Source: Micromonospora sp. NBRC 110009 (GTDB lineage: Bacteria; Actinomycetota; Actinomycetes; Mycobacteriales; Micromonosporaceae). From it: a stretch of DNA of 64,000 bases. Under the pieces are notes generated by a model. The model was not told the origin of the DNA. It saw nothing but the letters and a program-made list of their open reading frames with translations, and ran no database searches. The position numbers and the translations under genes were made by a program. Where the stretch lies: assembly GCF_030518795.1 (NCBI RefSeq), contig NZ_CP130427.1, forward strand, positions 2,914,001 through 2,978,000. Reading direction: 5' to 3'. Positions 54,564-62,392 of this stretch are shown one piece after another. How positions within the stretch are numbered: position 1 is the stretch's first letter; each line of letters starts with the position of its first letter.

Positions 54564-56195
54564 GTGTACGACCGCTCACCCCGGGCAACAGCACCGACCA
54601 TGGGTGCAGCGGAACGGGGCGGCGCGCAGCTGCTGGGTGAGCGATACCGGCTGGTCGAGCAGCTCGGTGCGGGCGGCATGTCGGTGGTCTGGCGCGGCTA
54701 CGACGAGGTGCTGGGCCGGCAGGTGGCGGTCAAGGTGCTCGCCTCCCGGCTGGCCAGCGACAAGGCGTTCCGGCACCGGATCCGGATCGAGGCGCAGTCC
54801 GCCGCCCGGCTCTGCCACCCCAACATCACGAACGTGTACGACTACGGCGAGTCGGTGCAGGTCGGGCTGACCGTGCCGTACGTGGTGATGGAGCTGGTGG
54901 ACGGCGGCCCGCTGAGCAGCCGGCTCGGTCGCGGCGGGCAGCTGCCCTGGCGGGAGGCGGTGACGATCGGCGCGGAGGTGGCGTCGGCGCTGGCCGCCGC
55001 GCACGCCCGGGGCGTGGTGCACCGGGACGTCACCCCGAACAACGTCATGCTCACCTCGACCGGGGTGAAGGTCGTCGACTTCGGCATCTCGGCGCTGGTC
55101 GGGGAGAGCGAGAAGGGCCCGGACGGCACGCTGCTCGGCACGCCCGCGTACCTGGCGCCGGAGCGGCTGGACAACGGCCAGGTCTCCCCGGCCACCGATG
55201 TGTACGCGGTCGGCCTGCTGCTCTACCGGATGCTCACCGGCCGGCTGCCCTGGCAGGCCAGCACCACCACCCAGATGCTCCGGGCGCACATGTACAACCA
55301 GCCGGACCCGATGCCCCCGGTGGTCGGGCTCCCGGACGAGGTGCAGCAGCTGGTCGGGCGCTGCCTGGCCAAGCGTCCCGAGGACCGGCCGGCGACCGCC
55401 GAGGTGGCCCGCGCGCTCGCCGAGGCGGCCGGGATCGCGGCGATCGTGCCGGTCTCCCCGGCGCTCGGCCGGTTCGACCCGGCGCTGCTGGAGAACGCGG
55501 GGACGACCATCCTGCCCTGGTCGTCGGAGACCGACGCGCTGCCCTTCTCCGCCATCCGCACCCGTACCCGGAAGGCGGCGGCCCGTCGGCGCCGGGTGGA
55601 GGCGGGGGTGGCGGCCGCGGGTCTGGTCGCGGTCACCGCCGCCCTGTGGGGGGTGACCGCGAAGAGTTCGGCCAGCGGCGGGGTCGAGCCGACCGAGGCG
55701 CGGATCGCCCTGCCCCAGCCGATCTCCTGCGCGGTCGACTACGTGCTGCGCCGCGACTCCGGCAAGGACTTCACGGCGGAGCTGACCCTGACCAACACCG
55801 GCGACCGGGAGCTGCGCGACTGGACGATGAGCTTCGCCTTCCCGGGCCGGCAGACGGTGACGACGACCGAGCCGACGGTCCTCCAGCAGGGGCGCAACGT
55901 GCAGCTCCTGGCGCCCGCGGCGGATCCCGCGCTGGCCCCGGGGGCGTCGAGGAAGGTCTCGCTGACCGGCCGGTACACCGGGGTGAACCCGCTGCCGGTG
56001 GAGTTCAAGGTCGGTGACAGCACCTGCGGCGTGCAGGTCTCCGGGCTGGCCGGGTCGACGCCGACCACCGCACCGCCGTCGGCGGCCAGCGCGACGCCGA
56101 AGAGCGCCACGCACAGTTCGAGCGGCTCCGGCAGTCGGGCGAAACCCGAGAAGTCCCGTAAGGGCAAGGAGGACGGCAAGGGAAAAGGTCGGTGA
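54564..56195 (+). CDS. Ser/Thr protein kinase with extracellular CBM2-like domain
   Basis: 543 residues from GTG 54564; ATG 54600 (MGAAERGGAQ) is a possible start. A Hanks-type kinase spans ~25-290: LGAGGMSVVWRGYD, VAVKVL lysine, VVHRDVTPNNVML (HRD), VVDFGISALVG (DFG), GTPAYLAPERL. A juxtamembrane linker leads to one helix (~345-365). Outside is a ~100-residue beta domain (~388-490) that resembles the bacterial CBM2: CAVDYVLRRDSGKDFTAELT, LTNTGDRELRDWTMSFAFPG, and two cysteines at its ends placed as for the CBM2 disulfide. A Lys/Gly-rich tail ends the protein. It may sense polysaccharide or cell wall and phosphorylate cytosolic targets. Confidence 0.9.
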   Translation: MYDRSPRATAPTMGAAERGGAQLLGERYRLVEQLGAGGMSVVWRGYDEVLGRQVAVKVLASRLASDKAFRHRIRIEAQSAARLCHPNITNVYDYGESVQVGLTVPYVVMELVDGGPLSSRLGRGGQLPWREAVTIGAEVASALAAAHARGVVHRDVTPNNVMLTSTGVKVVDFGISALVGESEKGPDGTLLGTPAYLAPERLDNGQVSPATDVYAVGLLLYRMLTGRLPWQASTTTQMLRAHMYNQPDPMPPVVGLPDEVQQLVGRCLAKRPEDRPATAEVARALAEAAGIAAIVPVSPALGRFDPALLENAGTTILPWSSETDALPFSAIRTRTRKAAARRRRVEAGVAAAGLVAVTAALWGVTAKSSASGGVEPTEARIALPQPISCAVDYVLRRDSGKDFTAELTLTNTGDRELRDWTMSFAFPGRQTVTTTEPTVLQQGRNVQLLAPAADPALAPGASRKVSLTGRYTGVNPLPVEFKVGDSTCGVQVSGLAGSTPTTAPPSAASATPKSATHSSSGSGSRAKPEKSRKGKEDGKGKGR

Positions 56196-56239
56196 AGCAG
56201 CCGAAGGGGGGTGGTCACGGCGGTAAGGGCAAGAAGTGA
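56192..56239 (+). CDS. Possible 15-residue mini-ORF overlapping the kinase stop
   Basis: A GTG overlaps the kinase stop (GTGA) and the frame continues 15 codons, MKQPKGGGHGGKGKK, to TGA at 56239. Its composition repeats the Lys/Gly tail of the kinase (SRKGKEDGKGKGR). It could be a tiny peptide, or a tail extension reached by frameshift, or chance. Confidence 0.25.
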   Translation: MKQPKGGGHGGKGKK

Positions 56240-56257
56240 GGCGTGGCCGGGATTGGT

Positions 56258-56926
56258 TCAGCCGAGCGAGGCGAAGCGCTGCACCTGCCCGATGCTGCCC
56301 TCCACGATGAGCACGCTGCCGCGTTGCAGCACGGTGTCCGGGCCGGCGTAGCGGAACCGTTCGCCGGGGAGCTTCGCGCCGACCACCATCACTCCGTACC
56401 GGTCCGCCGGGGCCAGTTCGCGCAGCAGCCGCCCCACCATCGCCTCCGGTACGCGTACCTTGGCGATGGCCAGCTCGTCGTCGAACTCGATGAAGTCCAG
56501 CATCCTGCTGACGATCAGGTGAGCCACCCGCTCGGCGGTCTCCGCCTCGGGAAAGATCACGTGGTGCGCGCCCACCGAAGCGAGGATCTTCGCATGCTTC
56601 TCCGAGGTGGCCCGGGCCCAGATCTGCGGGATGCCCAGCTCGGTCAGGGCCAGCACGGTCAGCACGCTTGCCTCCACGGAGGCGCCGATGGCCACCACCA
56701 CCCGCTGGAAATCCGCCACGCCGACCTGGCGGAGCGCGTTCCCCTCGGTGGAGTCCGCCTGCACCACCCGCTCCAACTGGGACGCCCAGCGCTGAACCCG
56801 CTCCTGACTGCCGTCGATGGCCAGCACGTCGTGATCGAGATGCAGCAGCGAGCCGGCCAGGCGGGAGCCGAACCGGCCGAGGCCGATCACTGCAATGCTG
56901 CTGTCGTCCGTCTTCCTAGCCGACAA
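56258..56926 (-). CDS. ktrA: Potassium channel/transporter regulatory subunit, TrkA/KtrA family
   Basis: 222 residues from a TTG start at 56926, chosen because GGAGGAG lies 7 nt upstream, inside the end of the ktrB-like gene. RCK_N Rossmann domain: SIAVIGLGRFGSRLAGSLLH (GxGxxG), LDHDVLAIDGSQERVQRWAS, VVVAIGASVEASVLTVLALT. RCK_C domain at ~140-220, with VRVPEAMVGRLLRELAPADR. It binds nucleotides on the cytosolic face and gates the KtrB channel-like subunit. The two genes overlap by 11 bp. Confidence 0.92.
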   Translation of the reverse strand: MSARKTDDSSIAVIGLGRFGSRLAGSLLHLDHDVLAIDGSQERVQRWASQLERVVQADSTEGNALRQVGVADFQRVVVAIGASVEASVLTVLALTELGIPQIWARATSEKHAKILASVGAHHVIFPEAETAERVAHLIVSRMLDFIEFDDELAIAKVRVPEAMVGRLLRELAPADRYGVMVVGAKLPGERFRYAGPDTVLQRGSVLIVEGSIGQVQRFASLG

Positions 56927-58250
56927 TGGGTTGCTCCTCCGGGTAGCGGTACATGCGTCGCCGGGTGTTCAACGCGATTGCGGACCCGAGGGTGAGCGGC
57001 CCGACCCGGCCGATGAACATGAGCGCGGTCAGCACGTACTGGCCGGGCTCCGGGAGTTGCTGGGCGAGGCCGGTGGAGAGGCCGGTGGTGCTGAACGCGG
57101 AGGTGACCTCGAAGAGCGCGGCGTAGTAGCGGACGTTCTGGGTGAGCAGGATCAGCCCGAGCGTGCCGCCGACGACCAGGGCCACGCTGAGCAGCGCCAC
57201 CGTCAGCGCCTGCCGCTGGCTGGCCGTGGCGACCCGCCGGCTGCCCACCGTCACGTCCGGCTCGCCGCGCAGCTCCGCCCAGATGACGAAGGCGAGCAGG
57301 AAGAACGTGGACACCTTGATGCCACCGGCGGTGCTGGCACTGCCGCCGCCGATGAACATCAGCACGATGAACAGCGGATAGCTCTCCTCGCTGAGGTGGT
57401 CGATGTTGATCACGTCGAAGCCACCGGTACGGCTCAGGGCGATCTGGGTGAACGAGGCCAGCACCTTTCCCGCGACGTCGTAGGTGCCGATGGTCGCGGC
57501 ATTGGTCCACTCAGCGAGCAGCAGGAAGCCGAAGCCGAACGCGATCAGCACGAGGCTGCCCCAGATGGTCAGCTTGGTGGCGACCGCCCAGCCCGCCGGC
57601 CGACGCCACTCCCGCACGGCCTCGAAGAGCGCCGGGAAGCCGAGGCCGCCGATGATCGCGCCCAGGCCCAGCGGCAGCGCCACCCACGGGTCGCGGGAGA
57701 AGGCGACCAGGCCGTCGGAGTACAGGGCGAAGCCGGCGTTGTTGAAGGCCTGGATGGAGTGGAAGGTGGCGGACCAGAGCGCCTGCTCCGGCGGGTAGTG
57801 GTAGGCCCACCAGAGCCGGCCGGCGATCACGGCGGTCATCACCGCCTCGGTGGCGAAGACCGTCGCGGCGATCCGGATCAGCAGCCGACCGACGTCGCCG
57901 ACGCCGAACTCGGCGGTCTCCGCCTGCACCAGCAGTCGATTGCGCAGGCCGAGCTGCCGGGACACCACCAGGATCACCAACGCGGCGACGGTCAGGATGC
58001 CCAGGCCGCCGAGCTGGGTGAGCACGGTGATCATCGCCAGCCCGAAGTCGTTCCAGTAGTTCGGCGTGTCGTTGATCGCCATGCCGGTGACCGAGACGGC
58101 CGAGGTGGAGGTGAAGAGCGCGGTGACGAACGGGGTGTAGTAGGCCTCGCTGGTGGCCCAGGGCAGCATCAGCAGGCCGGTGCCGAGCAGGATCACCGCC
58201 AGGAACCCGAACGGCACCAGCCGTACGGGGTTGCGGAGGAGGCGGCGCAC
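56916..58250 (-). CDS. ktrB: Potassium uptake channel subunit, KtrB/TrkH family
   Basis: 444 residues from GTG 58250 (GGAAG 8 nt upstream; GTG 58277 is a possible longer start). Four repeated M1-P-M2 units carry filter-like motifs: SAVSVTGMAIND, IQAFNNAGFALYSD, MFIGGGSASTAGGIKVSTFF and SAFSTTGLSTGLA. It forms the Na+-dependent or K+-uptake pore with KtrA. Likely serves turgor and pH homeostasis. Its stop TAG lies inside the first codons of ktrA, so the pair is coupled. Confidence 0.93.
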   Translation of the reverse strand: MRRLLRNPVRLVPFGFLAVILLGTGLLMLPWATSEAYYTPFVTALFTSTSAVSVTGMAINDTPNYWNDFGLAMITVLTQLGGLGILTVAALVILVVSRQLGLRNRLLVQAETAEFGVGDVGRLLIRIAATVFATEAVMTAVIAGRLWWAYHYPPEQALWSATFHSIQAFNNAGFALYSDGLVAFSRDPWVALPLGLGAIIGGLGFPALFEAVREWRRPAGWAVATKLTIWGSLVLIAFGFGFLLLAEWTNAATIGTYDVAGKVLASFTQIALSRTGGFDVINIDHLSEESYPLFIVLMFIGGGSASTAGGIKVSTFFLLAFVIWAELRGEPDVTVGSRRVATASQRQALTVALLSVALVVGGTLGLILLTQNVRYYAALFEVTSAFSTTGLSTGLAQQLPEPGQYVLTALMFIGRVGPLTLGSAIALNTRRRMYRYPEEQPIVG

Positions 58251-58356
58251 GAGGTCATCTTCCGTCCGGAGATTCACCGGCAGGTCAGGAACCGACCAAC
58301 TGCCGGTCAACCGCAGCCGGTCTGCTGGGCGTACCCATCGATGACAGGAGACCGCG

Positions 58357-59472
58357 TTGCGACGTACCCTTTCCGCCCTCGGCGTGGCCGGCGGGCTGCT
58401 TGCGGCGGCCGTGGTGGCGCCGACCGTGGCGGCCCAGGCCGACCCGGATTCGCGTGCCGAGCGGTCGCCCGCGGCGCACCGGCCCATCGTGATCGGCCAC
58501 CGGGGCGCCAGCGGCTACCGGCCGGAGCACACCCTGGCGGCCTACCGGTTGGCGATCCGGATGGGCGCCGACTACATCGAGCCGGATCTGGTCTCGACGA
58601 AGGACGGCGTGCTGGTGGCCCGGCACGAGAACGAGATCTCCGGTACGACGGACGTGGCCGCGCACCCCGAGTTCGCCGCCCGGAAGGCGACCAGGACCAT
58701 CGACGGGGCGCCGGTGACCGGCTGGTTCACCGAGGACTTCACCCTGGCCGAGCTGAAGACGCTGCGGGCCAAGGAACGGCTGCCCCAGGTGCGGGTGGCC
58801 AACACCGCGTTCGACGGGCAGTTCGAGATCCCGACCTTCCAGGAGGTCATCGACCTGGCCCAGGCCGAGTCCAGGGCGCGGGGCCGGACCATCGGCGTCT
58901 ACCCGGAGACCAAGCACCCCAGCTACTTCGCCTCGATCGGGCTGCCGCTGGAGGAGCCGCTGGTCGAGGTGCTGCGCCGGAACGGGCTGACCCACCGCAA
59001 CGACCCGGTCTTCATCCAGAGCTTCGAGATCGCCAACCTGTGCAAGCTCGACGGCATGACCGACGTGCGGCTGATCCAGCTCATGGACGCCGCCGGCCGG
59101 CCGTACGACTTCACCGCCGCGGGCGACCCGCGCAGCTACGCCGACCTCGCCTCCGCCGCCGGCCTGCACTGGGTGGCCGGGTACGCCGACGGCGTCGGCC
59201 TGAACAAGAACCTGATCGTGCCCCGGGACGCCACCGGCAAGCTCCTCGCCCCGACCACGGTGATTCGGGACGCGCACCGGGAGAGGCTGCTGGTGCACGC
59301 CTGGACGTTCCGCGCCGAGAACCAGTTCCTGCCGGCCGACTACCGGATCGGCGCCGACCCGAATGCCCGCGGCGACATCACCGCCGAGTACGAGCTCTTC
59401 TTCGGCCTCGGCCTGGACGGCGCCTTCGCCGACCAGCCGGACACCGCCGTCGCCGCGCGCGCCGGCCGCTAG
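58357..59472 (+). CDS. Secreted glycerophosphodiester phosphodiesterase
   Basis: 371 residues from TTG 58357 with AGGAG six nt upstream. Signal peptide ~1-32 (LGVAGGLLAAAVVAPTVA, AQA). The GDPD TIM barrel starts IVIGHRGASGYRPEHTLAAY (catalytic HR) with metal sites in YIEPDLVSTKDGVLVARHEN, and VYPETKHPSYFASIGLPLEE as the longer secreted GlpQ-type insert; second catalytic His in LVARHENEISGTTD. It releases glycerol-3-phosphate from deacylated phospholipids outside the cell. Followed by a strong terminator. Confidence 0.93.
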   Translation: MRRTLSALGVAGGLLAAAVVAPTVAAQADPDSRAERSPAAHRPIVIGHRGASGYRPEHTLAAYRLAIRMGADYIEPDLVSTKDGVLVARHENEISGTTDVAAHPEFAARKATRTIDGAPVTGWFTEDFTLAELKTLRAKERLPQVRVANTAFDGQFEIPTFQEVIDLAQAESRARGRTIGVYPETKHPSYFASIGLPLEEPLVEVLRRNGLTHRNDPVFIQSFEIANLCKLDGMTDVRLIQLMDAAGRPYDFTAAGDPRSYADLASAAGLHWVAGYADGVGLNKNLIVPRDATGKLLAPTTVIRDAHRERLLVHAWTFRAENQFLPADYRIGADPNARGDITAEYELFFGLGLDGAFADQPDTAVAARAGR

Positions 59473-59927
59473 ACGGCGTCCGCGCCGGGCGACTCGGGGC
59501 CCGGCGCGGCCGCTCCTGCGACGTGGGGTGCCTCGGACCTGTCCGGGCGCCCCACGTCGCGTTTTTCGCCGGGCATCGGTGGGCGGCCGGCGCACGCTCG
59601 GGCCGGCGCGGCCATCCCCGCCGCCGGGAAGTGCTCGGGTACGGCGCTACCAACCGGATGCCGCCCTGCCGCTCGCCGGCTCGGCTCCGGTTGGGCGAGG
59701 TGGGCGCTGGCGGAAGGTGTCTCCGTCAGCGCCTTTCGAGCTGACATCACCAACGACTCAAGCGGGCCCGCCCGGTCCCGTGCTCGTCTCCGCGGTCCGG
59801 TTCGAACCGGAAGCAGTGGTGCCGAGGCTGGCGGAGGCCACTACATCCAGGGTCGAGAACGTCTCGGAAGACAGCCCCGGTTCGGTGTGAGTCGTTTACG
59901 ACATCAGCTCGACAGGGGGCGAGGAGG
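59473..59927. other. Gene-poor intergenic region
   Basis: 455 bp between the GDPD gene and the convergent GntR gene. Apart from the terminator (59518-59566) it has a 16-bp perfect palindrome TCCGGTTCGAACCGGA (59796-59811). No tRNA fits around it. Open frames here lack ribosome sites and protein-like content. Confidence 0.5.
59518..59566 (+). terminator. Rho-independent terminator of the GDPD gene
   Basis: GCGACGTGGGGTGCC (59518-59532) pairs with GGCGCCCCACGTCGC (59546-59560, one G-U), the loop itself containing GGAC/GTCC. The stem is followed by TTTTT (59562-59566), unusually canonical for this GC-rich genome. Confidence 0.88.
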
Positions 59928-60158
59928 TTACTGTCCGGGCCGCTCGGCCACGTAGGTGCCGCGCCCCGGCTGGCCGGTGATCAGTTCCCGGTCGTGCAGG
60001 AGCGACAGGGCCCGCGAGGCGGTGTTCATGTGGACGCCGTAGGCCTCGGCCAGCTCGCGGGTCGACGGCAGCTTGTCGCCGGGCTTCAGCTCGCCACTCT
60101 TGATCTTCGCGGTGAGGTCGTTGGCGATCGTTCGGTAGGGCGGTTCCGCTGTGGGCAT
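59928..60158 (-). CDS. Small GntR-family regulator
   Basis: 76 residues from ATG 60158 (GGAG 8 nt upstream; an ATG at 60194 would add 12 residues). It is a winged-helix GntR domain alone: YRTIANDLTAKIKSGELKPG, DKLPSTRELAEAYGVHMNTA, SRALSLLHDRELITGQPGRG. No C-terminal effector domain remains, as in small YtrA-like or plasmid regulators. It probably binds the nearby palindrome 60254-60274 and controls the divergent DivIVA-like gene, its own gene, or both. Confidence 0.85.
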   Translation of the reverse strand: MPTAEPPYRTIANDLTAKIKSGELKPGDKLPSTRELAEAYGVHMNTASRALSLLHDRELITGQPGRGTYVAERPGQ

Positions 60159-60253
60159 GGTGAGGACTCCGGTTGGTTCGGCGTCCTCGATCATGCCGAA
60201 CTTACATCAGTAACTGCAACAAGCTGTCGACACGTCGCAAGCAGAGGGTCGAC

Positions 60254-60274
60254 CTACACAAGCATTTTGTGTAG
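60254..60274. promoter_or_regulatory. Candidate GntR operator palindrome
   Basis: CTACACAA (60254-60261) and TTGTGTAG (60267-60274) are perfect inverted 8-bp arms with a 5-bp spacer. It lies between the divergent GntR and DivIVA-like genes. Confidence 0.6.
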
Positions 60275-60443
60275 CCTCACGATGTCCGGCTCCGGTTGGT
60301 TCGGCAAACCCTCGGAGTTCGGACCCAGAGGTGGGCTCCGGGGTCGTACCGCCGACTTGGGCTGCGGTCGCGGGGCCGGGCGGCCCGGCCGCGTCCCCTA
60401 TCTGCGGGCGGGCCGCCTTCCAGGTCCGGTGAGGAGGGTGTCG

Positions 60444-60743
60444 GTGCGCAACGTGCTCGACCTGTTCCGATCGCGGCCGAGCGCCGCGAGCAGGCCGCCG
60501 AACGGCGGCTGGTACCGCTCGGAATCCTGCCGTCCGCTCAGCCCGGGCCAGGTCCGGGAGCGGCACTTCCGTACCGTGCGGCGCGGGCTGGACCCGGAGG
60601 AGGTGCACGCCTTTCTCTACCGGGTGGCCGGTGACCTGGCGCTGGCCCGCCGTGAACTGGCCCGGACCGCCGAGGAGAACGTGCGGATCAAGCGGGCGCT
60701 GCGGAGCTGGCAGTCCCGGTTCACGCCGGGAGCGGGCTGGTGA
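60444..60743 (+). CDS. Small DivIVA-domain-like protein
   Basis: 99 residues from GTG 60444, with GAGGAGG six nt upstream. The centre reads SPGQVRERHFRTVRRGLDPE then EVHAFLYRVAGDLALARREL, matching the DivIVA N-terminal pattern (F...RRGYDxxEVDxFL), and ends in a short coiled coil. It lacks the long coiled-coil tail of true DivIVA/Wag31. It may bind membrane curvature or polar partners; role unknown. It overlaps the next gene by four bases. Confidence 0.78.
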   Translation: MRNVLDLFRSRPSAASRPPNGGWYRSESCRPLSPGQVRERHFRTVRRGLDPEEVHAFLYRVAGDLALARRELARTAEENVRIKRALRSWQSRFTPGAGW

Positions 60744-61027
60744 CCCGGGAGCGGTTCGTCGTGCACCTGCCGGTGCTCGCGACCGACCTGGACGGGGCGC
60801 GCCGCTTCGCCCGGGCCATCTGCCGGGCGCTCGGCTTCCTGGCCGACGTGGACCGGCCCGGCACGACCGTGTCGACCGAGGACGCCCAGTCCGTACGGCA
60901 CTGGGTGTGGTGTGACCGGTTGCTCGACGGCGGCCGCCGCTGCCCACTCCCGGCCGACCACGACGGCGACTGCGGTCCGCCCCGGCGGTGGCGGGCCGCG
61001 ACACAGCGGCACCCGGGCCGGTGGTGA
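60740..61027 (+). CDS. Small Cys/His-motif hypothetical protein
   Basis: 95 residues, GTG overlapping the DivIVA-like stop (GTGA). The N-terminal ~55 residues look folded (RFVVHLPVLATDLDGARRFA). The C-terminal part has a possible zinc site, WCDRLLDGGRRCPLPADHDG then DC (C-x9-C, then His and Cys). No family is recognised. The coupling suggests it works with the DivIVA-like protein. Confidence 0.7.
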   Translation: MTRERFVVHLPVLATDLDGARRFARAICRALGFLADVDRPGTTVSTEDAQSVRHWVWCDRLLDGGRRCPLPADHDGDCGPPRRWRAATQRHPGRW

Positions 61028-61131
61028 CGGCGGCCACCGGGAGTGGGGGAGCCGCCCACCGGTGGCGAGCGGTTGTAACAGCCGGCCACCCTCCCTGGAT
61101 CACTTGTGTGTTTCGGCCACATAGCCCGTGG

Positions 61132-61141
61132 GTGACGTCAC
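61132..61141. promoter_or_regulatory. Short palindrome upstream of the Liv operon
   Basis: GTGACGTCAC is a perfect 10-bp palindrome about 50 bp before the binding-protein start; a possible regulator site, but short enough to arise by chance. Confidence 0.3.
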
Positions 61142-61192
61142 TTCTAGCGTGAGCCGACAACTGACATTCCCCTGTCCCCACCTGGAGTCGCA

Positions 61193-62389
61193 ATGACGAT
61201 CCGGCACACGCGACGGGTGTTCCTTTCCGCCGCCACGATGATGGCGGCCGCGCTCGCCGCCACCGCCTGTGGCAGCCCGCAGGACACCGCCTCCGGCGGC
61301 GGCGACGCCGCACCGGTCAAGGTCGGCCTGGTCTACTCCCAGTCCGGCCCGCTGGCCAGCTACGGCAAGCAGTACATCGACGGCTTCAAGGCGGGCCTCG
61401 ACTACGCCACCAAGGGCACCGGCAAGGTCGGCGACCGGAAGATCGAGCTGACCGAGGTCGACGACGCGGGTGACCCGGCGAAGGCGGTCTCCGCGGCCAA
61501 GGACCTGATCGGCAAGGGCACGAAGATCATCGCCGGCTCCACCGCCTCCGGCGTGGCCCTCCAGGTGGCCCCGATCGCCGCGCAGAACAAGGTCCTGTTC
61601 ATCTCCGGCCCGGCCGCCACCGACGGGGTGACCGGCGCGAACAAGTACACCTTCCGCTCGGGCCGGCAGTCGTACCAGGACGTGGTGACCGCCAAGTCCT
61701 TCATCGGCGACGCCAAGGGCAAGAAGGTCGTGGTCTTCGCCCAGCAGGGCGCGTTCGGCGACGCGAACGAGGCCGCGGTCAAGGCGGTCATCGGCGGCGC
61801 CGGCGCGACCGTGAGCAGCGTGCGGGCGCCGGCCAGCGCCACCGAGTTCACCCCGTTCGCCAGCCAGATCAAGGCCGCCAAGCCGGATCTGCTCTTCGTC
61901 GCCTGGGCCGGCACCACTGCCCCGGCGATGTGGCAGACCCTCGACCAGCAGGGCGTGCTCGCCTCCACCACGGTCGTCACCGGTCTGGACATCCGCGCCT
62001 CCTGGCCGACGTTCGGCGCGGCCGGTAGCAAGATCTCCTTCCTGTCGCACTACTTCGACGGCGCCAGCGACACCGAGGCGGCCAAGGCGCTGAAGGCCAA
62101 GGTCGGCACGCTCGACCTGTTCCACCCGGACGGCTTCGCCGCCGCCCAGATGGTGGTGCGCGCCGTGCAGGAGGGCGGCGACGACGTCGACAAGATGGTC
62201 AAGGCGCTGGAGGGCTGGCAGTTCGACGGCGTCAAGGGCAAGATGACCATCCGCGCCGAGGACCACGCGCTGCTCCAGCCGATGTACCAGGCCAAGCTGA
62301 CGGGCAGCGGCACCGCGTTCACGGCGGCCGCCGAGAAGACCCTGACCGGCGAGGAGACGGCCCCGCCGGTCACCCAGATGAAGGGCTGA
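61193..62389 (+). CDS. Branched-chain amino acid-type ABC transporter substrate-binding lipoprotein
   Basis: 398 residues, ATG with GGAG upstream. Signal with lipobox LAATACGSP near residue 22, so lipid-anchored. The family 4 (LivK-like) fold: VKVGLVYSQSGPLASYGKQY, ELTEVDDAGDPAKAVSAAKD, GKGTKIIAGSTASGVALQVA, and SFIGDAKGKKVVVFAQQGAF. It should capture an amino acid, amide or related ligand for the LivFGH-type transporter that follows. The true ligand may be other than a branched-chain amino acid. Only 3 bp separate it from the ATPase gene. Confidence 0.9.
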   Translation: MTIRHTRRVFLSAATMMAAALAATACGSPQDTASGGGDAAPVKVGLVYSQSGPLASYGKQYIDGFKAGLDYATKGTGKVGDRKIELTEVDDAGDPAKAVSAAKDLIGKGTKIIAGSTASGVALQVAPIAAQNKVLFISGPAATDGVTGANKYTFRSGRQSYQDVVTAKSFIGDAKGKKVVVFAQQGAFGDANEAAVKAVIGGAGATVSSVRAPASATEFTPFASQIKAAKPDLLFVAWAGTTAPAMWQTLDQQGVLASTTVVTGLDIRASWPTFGAAGSKISFLSHYFDGASDTEAAKALKAKVGTLDLFHPDGFAAAQMVVRAVQEGGDDVDKMVKALEGWQFDGVKGKMTIRAEDHALLQPMYQAKLTGSGTAFTAAAEKTLTGEETAPPVTQMKG

Positions 62390-62392
62390 TCT

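Noticed and set aside
59469..59753. 94-codon minus-strand open frame
   Set aside because: It overlaps the GDPD terminator, has no ribosome site and its translation is not protein-like.
59791..59815. tRNA-like T-arm sequence
   Set aside because: No acceptor, D or anticodon arms can be paired around it; it is simply a perfect palindrome.
59928..61027. GntR/DivIVA-like locus considered as a prophage or integrative element remnant
   Set aside because: No integrase, transposase, att-like repeats or composition shift is visible in the window; kept only as an unexplained locus.
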